Source: Podospora pseudocomata
Lineage: Eukaryota > Ascomycota > Sordariomycetes > Sordariales > Podosporaceae
Assembly (NCBI RefSeq): GCF_035222375.1
Contig: NW_026946366.1
Location: forward strand, 930,001 to 994,000
Length of the DNA: 64,000 bases
Reading direction: 5' to 3'
The position numbers and the translations under genes are program-made. The notes beneath the pieces are model-generated. The model was not told the DNA's origin. It was given only the letters and a program-made list of their open reading frames with translations, and ran no database searches. Positions 48,261-58,465 of the stretch are shown here, piece by piece (the first letter of the stretch is position 1; each line of letters begins with the position of its first letter).

Positions 48261-49013
48261 CTACTGTAGCCCGAAGAAACCAACAGGAGGAGGTTGCGGG
48301 ACACGACCACGCCATGAGTGCCCCTCCCTAACGAGCTGCTGACGAAGCTGGTCGAGGAGATAATTCTGCTCATTATTGCGGGGGGGCGCAACCCAGGGTG
48401 CAAAATATGTACCATTAGCATTAGGTGGGAAGGCCGCTCGCTGCTCAAAATCGGTCAGCTCGAGAGCCCCGCCAGCGGAATGAAGCAAGATATTCCTGAC
48501 CTGAAAGTCATCATAGCCCTCCTGCCGAAGCTCAGTGATATGCCGGGCAATGTAGTTCATTCTGTCGACCCGACAGTTGTGGCAGAAGTTGGGGATAGAC
48601 CCCTCATCGTCTTTGGTAGGGGGGATGTTGATGGGGGAGTAGGTCTCCACTGGGAGGTCCCAGGCATAGGCAGGGTGTGTGCAGCCGTTGGAAGCAACCT
48701 GGCTCGTAGTATACACCAATTTGTGTCGGCAGGTGGGGCAAGTGACGGCCTTACCGGCTTCTGTTAGATGCTTTTCCCAGCGCCCGTAGCAAGCCTTGCA
48801 CATCATGTGCCCGCAGAAAAGAGTTACTCCCGGGTGGGCATTGGCAATGTTTTGCGGAGGAGTGGCAGGGGTGAGGATCTCGTCTTTGTCGAGGCAGATG
48901 ACACAGTGCACAACAGGCGTTGTGGTGGCACCGGGGTAGTTTCCGAGACGGTTTTCCTGAATCCAAGTCTTGAGTGTAGGCCAGTACTGAAGCTCTGCTC
49001 TTTGAGAAGCCAT
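48261..49013 (-). CDS. RING-finger protein, probable E3 ubiquitin ligase
   Basis: Single exon, 250 aa. A RING of the C3HC4 kind lies at about residues 37-97: CVICLDKDE, then a long loop, FCGHMMCKACYGRW and CPTCRHKL. The loop between the second and third ligands is longer than usual (NIANAHPGVTL). A further Cys/His group, NFCHNCRVDRMNYIARH, lies near residue 145. The C-terminus is Pro-rich. RING proteins usually recruit E2 enzymes; the target is unknown. No membrane segment. Confidence 0.8.
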   Translation of the reverse strand: MASQRAELQYWPTLKTWIQENRLGNYPGATTTPVVHCVICLDKDEILTPATPPQNIANAHPGVTLFCGHMMCKACYGRWEKHLTEAGKAVTCPTCRHKLVYTTSQVASNGCTHPAYAWDLPVETYSPINIPPTKDDEGSIPNFCHNCRVDRMNYIARHITELRQEGYDDFQVRNILLHSAGGALELTDFEQRAAFPPNANGTYFAPWVAPPRNNEQNYLLDQLRQQLVREGHSWRGRVPQPPPVGFFGLQ

Positions 49014-51021
49014 TTCGATGGTAAATCGGGTTTCTGGAAAAAGAGGTTAGTTGGGTAGTAGTTTGAGTTGAGACGTTACCTAGCTGAAGAATAAGTTAAG
49101 GTAGCTGTTGCGTTGAAGTGAACTGAATGGTTCGATGAAGATGAACGATGATGGCAGAGACGAGCGGTCGTGCTTTAATAGCCTTCTTTGCTGTTATCTC
49201 TGATTCATTTACAATATAGTTGAAGTGAGTTAAATCATGCCGTCCAACTGATAGCTACTTATGTTTATTCGATATTCGCCTTGTCTTCTAAGTATATACA
49301 GCCAGAACAATTCCATTGTGCTACCAGACAGAGCCGCCTTTGTTCTCGCACCGGAATTTACTGGCGGCAGTTACCACATCCGTTGGGACCTAGATACTAT
49401 CTCGGAATATTGCTTCAGCGAATACCTGCCAACCTGGTGCTTAATGAATGTGCGGCATGCATCAGGAAGATGGCCGAAGAAGATTAATATCAAACGGTTG
49501 GTCCGAACGATCGTTCAAACCTCACACAGAAAACTATCTAGTATAGTTTTGATGGTATTCCTGTTTACATTTTCTGCAGCATTACGTACTTTGGAATTCT
49601 TTCTTTGTCTGAACACCCTTCACAACAAAGGGTCATAGCCAAAGTTGTCTTTCTCTCATACTTGGAGGGTGACAACAAAGAAATGTCAGCCAAGGCGGGT
49701 AGATAGAGCAGGATTTGTACCCCACATGGGTAGGAAGATACAACAATGGAGAGCTGATAGCGAGTTATCACCTACAACCAGCCCTGGGCGATCGGTGGCA
49801 GGTTGATCCCGAAACAGTTAAGCCAGATGGCCACCATTAGTATCGAGTCTCAATCACTTCCAAGACTCTTATCAATCTTATGTGGCTGTCACCATCAGCG
49901 GCCTTTTTTGTTTGGTGTAGAGACAACTTTCATCGCAAAATCACCTATGGCGGTGGAAATAAGCCCATGGGTGTTTTCGTAAATGATTGGGCGATTGTCT
50001 TGTTACAGCTCGGCGTGGAGAAAGACGGTATGGTCTTGATGAACTACTGTATGCTGCCGGGACTTTGTGCATCTGCACGTTTTGTGTAATTGGAGATGTA
50101 TGAGGAGTGGGGGGTGCGCCACCTGCCTGTAATAACAGTTGCACCTTCCAGGTTCACCTCATATTTAAGCTTGAAAGTGGAAGGCACAACTCCAGATTCC
50201 GCGATGAGAAAGTGCATTGCAGATGTTCGGCGGAAGGAGCCGCCGGCATGGACGCTCTTTGCAACTTCCCAACCGAAACTCGACTGACAGATTTGAGCGA
50301 GTGAAAAGGAAGGAACGACAACGAGTAACCCCAATGCGGGCTTTATACTTGCCATCACTGCTCATCTGAATCAGTATCTTCTCGACAACCACCCGACACA
50401 GATAAGGGAAACTGTTGTTCACTGGTTCCTGTCGAGAGTGAGAAGCAACCGAGCAACCAAGAGGCCAGCACGATTCGTATACCCGCCTGGGCATAGCTCC
50501 TCAGGCTTCCTGGAAGGATGCGAGCAGACCGGGGTTTGAGAATAATCGGGAAATCCGCGCCGATAGACGAGCTGCAGGCTGAACAGGGGTCGGGGAGTTG
50601 CCAAGAGGGCCACAAGGTGGCATACTACAGCCAAGCTGGGGGTACCCGAGGCACATCGATGCAGTGGTTGCAGCATAACTGTGGTGTTGATGTTGCCGGT
50701 AGAAGCTCCCAAGCACTTCCCATCGCGATGTCAACATCCCCAACTTTGAACACCAAACTAGATGAAACTTGTTCCCCGCCCGCCATCGAAGATTCTGACC
50801 CGTTGCGCTACGAGCTTGGCAATGCCTGGCTAGGTCATAGTGTATGCAGGGGTCAAGGCGTCTAGTCCTAACCGGATCATCACCGCGCAAGAATTCAAGG
50901 AGGAGACAAATACATGCAGCTGGACTGCAAGCCCGTTCGGGGATTTCTTTCTCTGTCTCTCGACTTTCGACTTTGCACCTTTCAACAGTCCAGAATCGCC
51001 ATCTTGACAACCTCCACCATT
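49014..51021. other. 2-kb stretch without a firm gene
   Basis: Apart from the weak candidate at 50044-50358, I see no coding pattern. Several open stretches on both strands have no domain or splice support. Confidence 0.5.
50044..50358 (-). CDS. Weak candidate: small secreted protein
   Basis: 104-codon frame starting MMASIKPALGLLVVVPSFSLA, which reads well as a signal peptide. The rest (about 80 residues) has no recognisable motif and a single Cys after the cleavage site. An acceptor-like TTACAG inside the frame suggests the true model may be spliced. It is listed because the neighbourhood is rich in secreted-protein genes. Confidence 0.3.
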   Translation of the reverse strand: MMASIKPALGLLVVVPSFSLAQICQSSFGWEVAKSVHAGGSFRRTSAMHFLIAESGVVPSTFKLKYEVNLEGATVITGRWRTPHSSYISNYTKRADAQSPGSIQ

Positions 51022-51687
51022 ATGCGAGCCCCCGATTCCACCACCACCTTGTGGTTCATACTCCTGTCAACCTTTGCTGTTGCCCAGGACACCACCGCCA
51101 CCCCAAGACTGACAGGCCTGCCAACTTTGGCACCGAGCGACCGTTGCGCGGCGTACTTTCAAAACGAATTACAAGCCTCATATCCCACCCAGCCAGCCGC
51201 CATCGCCGAGATCGTCAGTTCCAACTCGCTTGACCATGACCACGTCTTCGTGACAGGCGATCCCAAACTCCAACCAACAAACGCTCACTCTGACAGGAGA
51301 GTCGTCTGCTCGGGCGTCGTCGCCTTCCCGACCAAGATAGCCGGTGCCATTCCACAAAGGTCCACGAGTATACTGCAAGAGTTTGCCATCTGGCAAAAGG
51401 ATGTGAGCTCGTGGGTCGATGCAAACAAGGAGTCGGTCAAGGCCTTTGCAACGAGCTGCTCCGGCGAGGGAGAGACGGGTGTTGCTGGGAACGCGCTTAT
51501 GATGGTGGCTACCGATGTTGACGCATGCCTCACGGCTGCTGCAGTTGGTCTTGGGCCGACTGATGGGTCGAATGGCGTGGCTGGTCCGGCAGCAACGACG
51601 AGTACAGCGGGTGGACCTAGAGAGACTGGAGCTGCTGCCGTCGGTGCTTTGATGGGGATAGGAGTTGGATTGATGGGTATGCTTTGA
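51022..51687 (+). CDS. GPI-anchored secreted protein, function unknown
   Basis: Single exon, 221 aa from the ATG at 51022; the frame is open to 50914 but only this Met gives a signal peptide (LWFILLSTFAVAQ). Four Cys (DRCAAY, VVCSG, ATSCSG, DACLTA) probably form two disulfides. A Gly/Ala/Thr-rich spacer precedes a hydrophobic tail (AAAVGALMGIGVGLMGML), the pattern of a GPI-attachment signal. This domain plan is common in fungal cell-wall proteins. I do not recognise a named family. Confidence 0.75.
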   Translation: MRAPDSTTTLWFILLSTFAVAQDTTATPRLTGLPTLAPSDRCAAYFQNELQASYPTQPAAIAEIVSSNSLDHDHVFVTGDPKLQPTNAHSDRRVVCSGVVAFPTKIAGAIPQRSTSILQEFAIWQKDVSSWVDANKESVKAFATSCSGEGETGVAGNALMMVATDVDACLTAAAVGLGPTDGSNGVAGPAATTSTAGGPRETGAAAVGALMGIGVGLMGML

Positions 51688-51818
51688 GGGTTCAGCATCG
51701 CAGCCAGTCTGGATCAGGACAGGTGCATGTGGAGCAGGAGCACATTGCCTCCTTGTTGCTGGGGGTCACGGGCTAGTAGCTGACACTTCTCTGTTCTCTC
51801 CATGTGTGTTAGATTCAA

Positions 51819-52498
51819 CTACCCATTCATCCTGCCCCAACAGCATCTCCTAGCAGGCACGATGACCCTGCCCTCGAATCCTCGCCCGTTCGCTGAAGTT
51901 CCATATCTCAAAGTCACGTTGGCCGTTCCACCTAGTGTGATGCTTCCTACTTCACCATCGATGTTCTCCAGGGTCTGTTGCACAGTGATATCTGTCGGAA
52001 AGGTTCTGTCAGCTTTATATGCCCACGCTTTTATACCCTTGCCGTCCCCTTTACTACATTTCCACATTTCCACGTTCCCATATATACTTTTCTCCCAAAT
52101 ACCTAACCCTTTCCCGCCCTTCTTTTCTCTTCACCGTTACCCATCTCCCCAACACACATCCTTCCCCCAATCTCCCATCCACCTGTCTTCAAAGCAGAAA
52201 TCAACTCACCCGTCCTACCCTCATCCCCCCACTGATACCCAAATCCCCCCTCAGTACACTCCATCGTCTCCCCTCTCGTCTCAGGGTTATAAACCCAATG
52301 ACACCTGACCTCCCCCCTCCCCACCCCCTCCTCGTCCCCCCTCCCAAAAAACACAGACGTCGTGTCCTGATACCGCCACCCAGTGGCCGACGCTCCTCCC
52401 ACAATCGTTAAGTTCCAGTAGCCATACTCCTTTTCTATCACCGCACCAACTCCTGTTCCAACAATAAAAATAAAAGCAAGGCCAAAAAGGGAGAACAT
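51819..52498 (-). CDS. Small secreted protein, 153 aa, function unknown
   Basis: Exons 52210-52498 and 51819-51991 (intron GTGAGT...CCGACAG, 218 nt, splitting an Asp codon). The start at 52498 gives a signal peptide (FSLFGLAFIFIVGTGVGA); the frame extends upstream to 52558. The body has YGYWNLTIVGGASATGWRYQ, a pattern of short beta strands, and in exon 2 GGTANVTLRYGTS. Cys are present at RCHW, ECTEG and a final CC. The fold may be a beta sandwich. Not recognised. Confidence 0.65.
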
Positions 52499-52987
52499 CG
52501 AGGTGGTCGGTGCGTTTGTTGACTTTGCGACGGCAAATTCAGGGGTAGTGGATACCAAGGGCTAGTGGAGACAAATCGTTGGAGAGAATAAAGACAATGT
52601 TAGTACGTAAAGAGATGGTACAGGATAATATACCCAAGGTCAAATCAAGCTTTCCCGAGTCCTGCAACGTTGCAATCGGTAGGGTCAATAAGAGGTAGGA
52701 TGCCAGATTATGTAGGGTGTTCAGCCGGTATGCAAGTAACTACATCCGAACGTGTAACTGCAACCAAGGAGACAGAGTGAACCCAACAGAACCACAATTC
52801 AGCCGCTGCAGCTCTCGCCTCAGCCCTGGATATCAGGCGGCTGCAGGCGGCCAAGCACCACTCATTTTGTCCAATAAGCAGTCTTGACCTTGCAATTAGT
52901 TTAGGTATCATTAGTCATAGACTAACGACGTGAACCAACTCTCGCCTCCCTCCCTACTTTGCTCCGTCGACGGCCGCCCCTCTCGCC

Positions 52988-53781
52988 TCAGCAATCATCC
53001 CCACGAACAAGGACATTCCAATTGTCCTTGAAGAACGCCTGGCCCTTGACCCTTTGATAGGTCGATCTACCAGTGATGCATCCACCATACAGCACAGAAT
53101 TCGCGCCATCGCCAATTTGTTTCCACGTGAGCTCCTTCTCTTCCAAGTTCTATATATCTCATCGTCAGTCAACTTTCCTTCACTCACCCCCCACCCAAAG
53201 CCAAGGCGAACTCACATCGTTGCACCAATAGATAGCCGACTTCCACGAACAGTTAACTCGTCCACAATTCCCCGGCCCCGGCCCGTTCTTGGGTGGGTCA
53301 GTGTTCAAACGCCTCAAGTAACAAATCCCGTCCCAGATCTTGCTCGTTCTCGCGCCGTCGTAGTCCACCTTGCAGTTGATGGACTCGGGCTGTTCATCAG
53401 CGGTGCCGGCGGAGACGAAGCTCGTGTCATCACCAGTGGGCATGGGATCGGTAGGGATTCCGGCTTGGAAGGTCTCGTTCCAGCCGGGGTAGGCGGCTTC
53501 CATTTGGGCAATGGCCTCCTCGATCGTGCCGGTCACGGTGACGATCTCGTCTGGTGGGGTCGTTCAAGCTTGACGGGGAGGTCCCAGGAAACGTCGACTA
53601 TGTTGTAGCCGGCAATTCCGTTCGGGGCTTTGTCGGTGGAGGGGGAGGGAGCGCTGGAGACACCCTGTTTCATTGGTAAAGCTGTTGATGCTTCTTCTTC
53701 TCGGTCTTTGACGTGAGTAGGAGGCCATACCTTCAGAAAGGTGGCCAGGGTGGTGGCAGCGAAGATGGTACTAGACCACAT
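52988..53781 (-). pseudogene. Small secreted cysteine protein, family member B, frame interrupted once
   Basis: Relative of the gene at 34884-35649. Recognisable parts: a signal-peptide exon beginning WSSTIFAATTLATFLK, a middle part with WDLPVKLE, GTIEEAIAQMEAAYPGWNETF and CGRVNCSWKSAIYWCND (exon end at 53216), and a last exon 52988-53149 with KQIGDGANSVLYGGC and final DDC. The middle part changes frame once without a credible intron, so the gene appears broken unless there is a sequence error. Splice sites around it remain good and the Cys pattern is conserved, which suggests the loss is recent. Function unknown, as for member A. Confidence 0.7.
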
Positions 53782-54454
53782 GATGATGTCGCTTGCAGAG
53801 TCTTGGCGATGAGATCTTGGTGCTTGAAGCCTCTTGGCGATGGAGAAAGAGTTCGGGAGGAGGCTAAGAGGGCCAGGAGATGTATTAATAAGTCACGAAG
53901 AGGTTGAGAGCAGCTGATGGAAATGTGGGACACGGCCGTAAATCCCCACTCAAGTCATGAGATCAGCGTGCGCAAACGGAGTCTGTTGCTCTTGCCCTTT
54001 CAGACGATTGACAACCGGAGCCTCTTCCCATATATGCTGAGCACATATCCCGCCTGTTTCGACTGGCTTATGGCCACGGTTGGACCGCCCACACAAAGAC
54101 GGATTTGTTGCTTTGTGAACACATTCTTGCTGCTCTAACTAACAACCGAACTGTAATAAAAAACGTTAAAATGCGATACATGAAGGACTTCTTGCTCTCA
54201 AGCTCAGGTTCAACAGACGAAACAGCAGCCGTGGCGGGACTTGACGCAGACCACTAGCCGACTTTTACACCACTCCCACAGGAGCCGCGTCGCCAACATG
54301 TTTCCGCCGACGCAAATCCAAGCCTCCCTTTGTCCGAAAGTTGCTCCACCCGTTCGGTGCCGCAGGTGGTTTCTCTTTAGGTCCTACTTTTGGTTTGAGT
54401 GTCGGCGTGGCAGGACCTGGGGGGTGGACGCCAGGCGGTTTGATGCCTATTTTG
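53782..54454. other. Intergenic or 3' region of the CorA-like gene
   Basis: No independent gene seen. A 97-codon minus-strand stretch (54265-54558) with a Pro/Lys-rich composition could be an alternative C-terminus of the CorA-like gene. Confidence 0.4.
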
Positions 54455-56863
54455 TTACAGGCACTCCAGAACCACGGCTTGTCTTTGATACCGGCGGGGA
54501 CTCGTCGAAGGACCCAAGGGTATAATCTTCTTGCGGTCGACAAAGAAGACGACGGCAACGGATATCATGTATGTTAGACATGCTACTATAACCATGGATC
54601 CGACATGAGGCCACTTGAGGTGGGACAGGTCTTCGTCCTGGATGACGGACATGCTGTAAACAGCCTGCTTGTGGATGAAGATGGGTCAGCGTGAGGCGTT
54701 GGAGTCCATGGTTCAGCGCTGAGTCAGGGCACCTACAGTCACATAGCTGAGTGGAAGGTAGAACATAGTGACAACAGTGAAAACAATGATATGGCGATTC
54801 ATAGATGTTGACTTGGAGGCTTCCAGCAGATTTGTGGCGCTCAAGATATAGTAAGACTGTTCGCAAAAGCTTTCAGTGAACACGCATAGACATACCCCAT
54901 CTTGAAGCCCACGTATATCGTCTGCCTTGACCTCGATGCGTCTCTCGAGCTTAGCTTGGAGGCTGTCAAATTGTGCCATGACCCTGTCCCAGTTCTCTTC
55001 AAGTATACTGTCAAATTTGGCTGTCTCGGAGGCGGATTCATGCCAAAGATTCTATGAAAGTCTTGCAGGCCCTCTTGAGTCTCTTTCATCCATTCAGGAG
55101 CAATTCGTAGGAGACGGAGAAGCTGAAAGCACATTCGTGATTGGTTGAACAGTCGTCGAGCATGATCTTCTGGGCCTTGCGTTCATTGAAGATGTCCTCT
55201 GCCTATAGACAATTCATGTAGTCAGTGGCAAGACATATCGTGAAGAGGAGATACACCTACCTGAACGGTGACAGATCTGTCAATTGCATCCGACAGACAG
55301 TCCCACCCTCCATACCACCTTGTCTCCAAGACGTTGTCCAACACAATATGTAAATGACAAATGCTAGCTCTTTGAGCAATCATCTCAATCCTTTTTGATC
55401 GCAGCCTTACACCTTGATATTCGCGCCACGAAGTGAAGACGTGGTCTTCAATAACAACAATGCAGAACAAAGAAGCCGCCTCAATGGTTGACACCCATTT
55501 CACAGCAGCTCGCGCTTCCTCAACACCCCCAGTTGAGTGTGGAATCTTGCGGGGCAGCCTCCCACGCTCCCGTTCAAGGGGGAAGCCCGGGGGCCAGAGC
55601 CCATTTTCCGGATGAAACGGAGATGCCTGGAGCCACCATTTATGAAATGAGGTTCCACACGAATGGCGGGAGGTGTCAAGACGTTGCGAGGAGGTAAAAG
55701 GATGCCGTGGCTACTGCCGAAGAAACCTGGCGACAAATGAATAATCCCGATACATATCGCGCTTATCTTCCTCGGACGATGCGTTAGAGAAATGTTGTCG
55801 CGATCGCAAAGAGAAAATGAATGCAGCTGCATTGAGGTTGAGAGTTGGACGTCTTGAGGTGGTAACAAACCTGTCCCAATTACTCTTCATTAATCATCAC
55901 AGCAGTCTCGATTTTCAAGGCTAGAACAAAATGTAACATACCAGATCTGACCAATATTGATATCAGTTGGCTCTGCAAACTCGGGGTTGGAGTACGGTTG
56001 GTCGGAACCTAATACTTGGGGGCAGGAGGACCATGTTGGAAACCCCATGTTGCCTACAGACCATCTGGCCGGTTGAAGAGAAAGCTTGTCGCCACATGGC
56101 CAAAGATACAGGAAGTACGCCTCATTGAGCTCAAATGTGTTACCACGTAGCGAAGATCAAGGCCAGGGTGAACAAGACGCCAGAACATGGTTTGTTCCGG
56201 CAATGATTCTCGTCACCGTCCTGGCTCTTGCCTCCAGGCTGCCGGCATCACACTTGTTGGGCACTCTTCGTGTAAGAATTTCCTGACCATGCCCCCCATC
56301 GAAGGGTCGAGATTTCGGCCGAAGCTCATTCTTTGCTGCGAAGCTGTTGTGCTGCCCTTGACAGGCAGAACGAATGAAGCATCGTCAAATGCCCCAATGC
56401 ATGCCCGAAAGAGGAGCGAAAAGCAAACCAAATACTAGGGGGCCGCTTGTTGCGCACGGGATAAAAGGTGGGTGGTTTGGTGGGAAAAGCTGTAGATAGT
56501 CCTCGAGGGTGGCACTTCCCAGGTCAGACCTAATAGCGGCGAGATGTTCCTCACTTGGTTTACTGGTGAGAATTGCCGTCCACTCTCGCAAAGAAACTAT
56601 GAGCTGAGATAGTTGGGTACTACTTGGCACATGTATATCAAGCAAGTGCGACTCGGTAGCCGGAGTGTTGATGGTATTGGTTCCGGTGGGTGTCGGGGAA
56701 AACTCGCCACGCTCGATAGCTGTTGGTTTCCAAGTATCTCATTGAGTCGGCGAAGCTCAGCCAGAAGCTGCTGTGCGAGTGTCTCCTACTCTATGATGAC
56801 CTCTGCCATGGAGTTGGTCGACTTCGAAGATGTTGGGGCTGGTTCGGTGATATCGTTTGCCAT
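54455..56863 (-). CDS. Probable CorA-like two-helix membrane protein; exon structure incomplete
   Basis: The 3' exons are clear. A coiled-coil segment (FDSLQAKLERRIEVKADDIR) continues across a short intron to two membrane helices, HIIVFTVVTMFYLPLSYV and, after another intron, VGSMVIVACLTYMISVAVVF. This is the arrangement of fungal CorA-like Mg-transporter-domain proteins. Upstream, a well-coded exon at about 55262-55710 contains GLWPPGFPLERERGRLPRK and FTSWREYQGVRLRSK. Segments near 56390-56863 look coding but sit in different frames, and between the upstream exon and the coiled coil the frame also changes without a good intron. Either some introns escape me or the gene is decaying. Transport activity is not implied; many fungal relatives lack the GMN motif, which I also do not see. 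Confidence 0.5.
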
Positions 56864-58465
56864 GGTGAGAATCGAAGGAGCCCAAGGTTGATGAGAACTA
56901 TCCGGTGAGAAGAGACGGAAATGGCTGGCCTCAGAGAATTGGGAGGGGAGCAGAACTCCCTGCTTTTTATGGTACCATGACACCAGCAAGCGCCCGGCAT
57001 TGCAAGCAGACTTCAGGTTTTAGGTATGACATTGTCCTTCCCTACCTAGGTTGCATGCTGCCGAAGATAGAGTCTCAAAGGATCGGGCCGGTCATACTGG
57101 TTTTCCGTGTCTGGCTGAGTTGTGGTTGGCTGTCCTGATAACCAATCCAACCCTCCCTCAACAAGTGCAGAATTATGTGCATCCTATACAGTGCAGAGAC
57201 ATGCGAATAGCTTCAAGATGTTGAATAGCCTCGCGTTGCTGCAATATTCATCAGCCTAAACTTCACAAGCAGCCATCCCACTTCACCCATATCCATCAAT
57301 GACGAGATGGTCAGCCAAGCAGGAACTAGTTGCCCTGTCGTCGAATATTTCCACTAGTGTGATGTTGGACTGTGATCCTTTGTCCCCACACGGTGGACGA
57401 TGCTACCTTTTGGCAAGCAAGGTGGCAAGCGACACTCGTGTTGGTTGTGAAATTGGAGTGCAGAGCTAAGAGCTGCGAGGTCGACTCGGCCGAAATGAGG
57501 GTACCAAAAGAGCACAAGTCGTGCTGCCACGAGAGAGGCATGTGGCGCAGCGGCACAGCGGCCCGGGGAGTAATGGCTGTTGGAAGAAGGCGGACCCGGC
57601 AGTTTGGACATTCCAAATGATCAATCTACACATAAAGTACGGCGGCGTACACGACCAGCCAGCTTCTCCGAGATGAATGCCAGGAACAATGCAGGAGAGA
57701 AAAGGTGGGCGAGCCGGAGCGTGGGAATCTACCCCGCACAGACTGTTCTATCCTCCTTCCTCCTTCCCCCAACGGTTGCCGATTCGCCAACCACAACACT
57801 CCGATCCCGATACACCCTGCCTGCTTGCCTGCCTGCTTGCCTGCCTGCGATGCGACAACCCCTGGTTGGGGCTCGAATGCCGTGCCAGCCAAGCGAGGGT
57901 GCCATGCAGCCCACGCAGCCAACGCACCATTAATTCCACGCTTCAATTTCGAGAATCTTCACACACCAATTTTCTGGGTCAAACAAGAGCAGCAAAGACA
58001 AAACACCGTCGGACTTGTCAAGGAAACCCCCCAGACCCACCCGGATCTCATCGAGAAACGCTCGGCACCATCGCCTGTTGCGCCAGAGTTTCCGGGCGGT
58101 GGAGCCGATGGGCTGACACAACCGCCGGCTTGCCATCCGGACAAGGCGCTTCGACGAGTTCGGCGATGGAGGCCAAAATAGGTCGGCGCTAGGAGCCCTG
58201 CCCGGGATGGGCTTGCGAGAAGGTAACAGCCCCGGTGCCCCGGAAATGCCAAGTTACCTTGCTTGCTGCGGTAATATCCCCAATATGCATCGCATTATAG
58301 CCACGACCTGCCGTCGCATTCACACAAGATGGCCCCTTGGCAAAATGCACGAGAAGTTATAAAACATTCTAGCGGCCCTCGTTTCTCCCTCCACACGGCT
58401 CGTTTCCCGAGCGAACAAGTCTCTGGTTCCAGCTTCCGTATCCCCAGATCACCACCACCACCACC
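56864..58465. other. 1.6-kb intergenic region
   Basis: No supported gene. It contains the short tandem repeat at 57817-57848 and the promoter of the FAD oxidase; a TATAAAA element at 58358-58364 lies about 100 bp upstream of that gene's start. Confidence 0.5.
57817..57848. repeat. Short tandem repeat of CTGC/CTTGC units
   Basis: CTGCCTGCTTGC-type units repeat about three times (12-bp period) over 32 bases. Confidence 0.85.

Noticed and set aside
50501-51010. 169-codon minus-strand frame
   Set aside because: Lies mostly in the promoter of the GPI-anchored protein gene; no signal peptide, domain or splice pattern.
57626-58252. Cluster of overlapping frames on both strands around the CTGC repeat
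   Set aside because: They arise from the tandem repeat and GC-rich promoter DNA; none has coding features.
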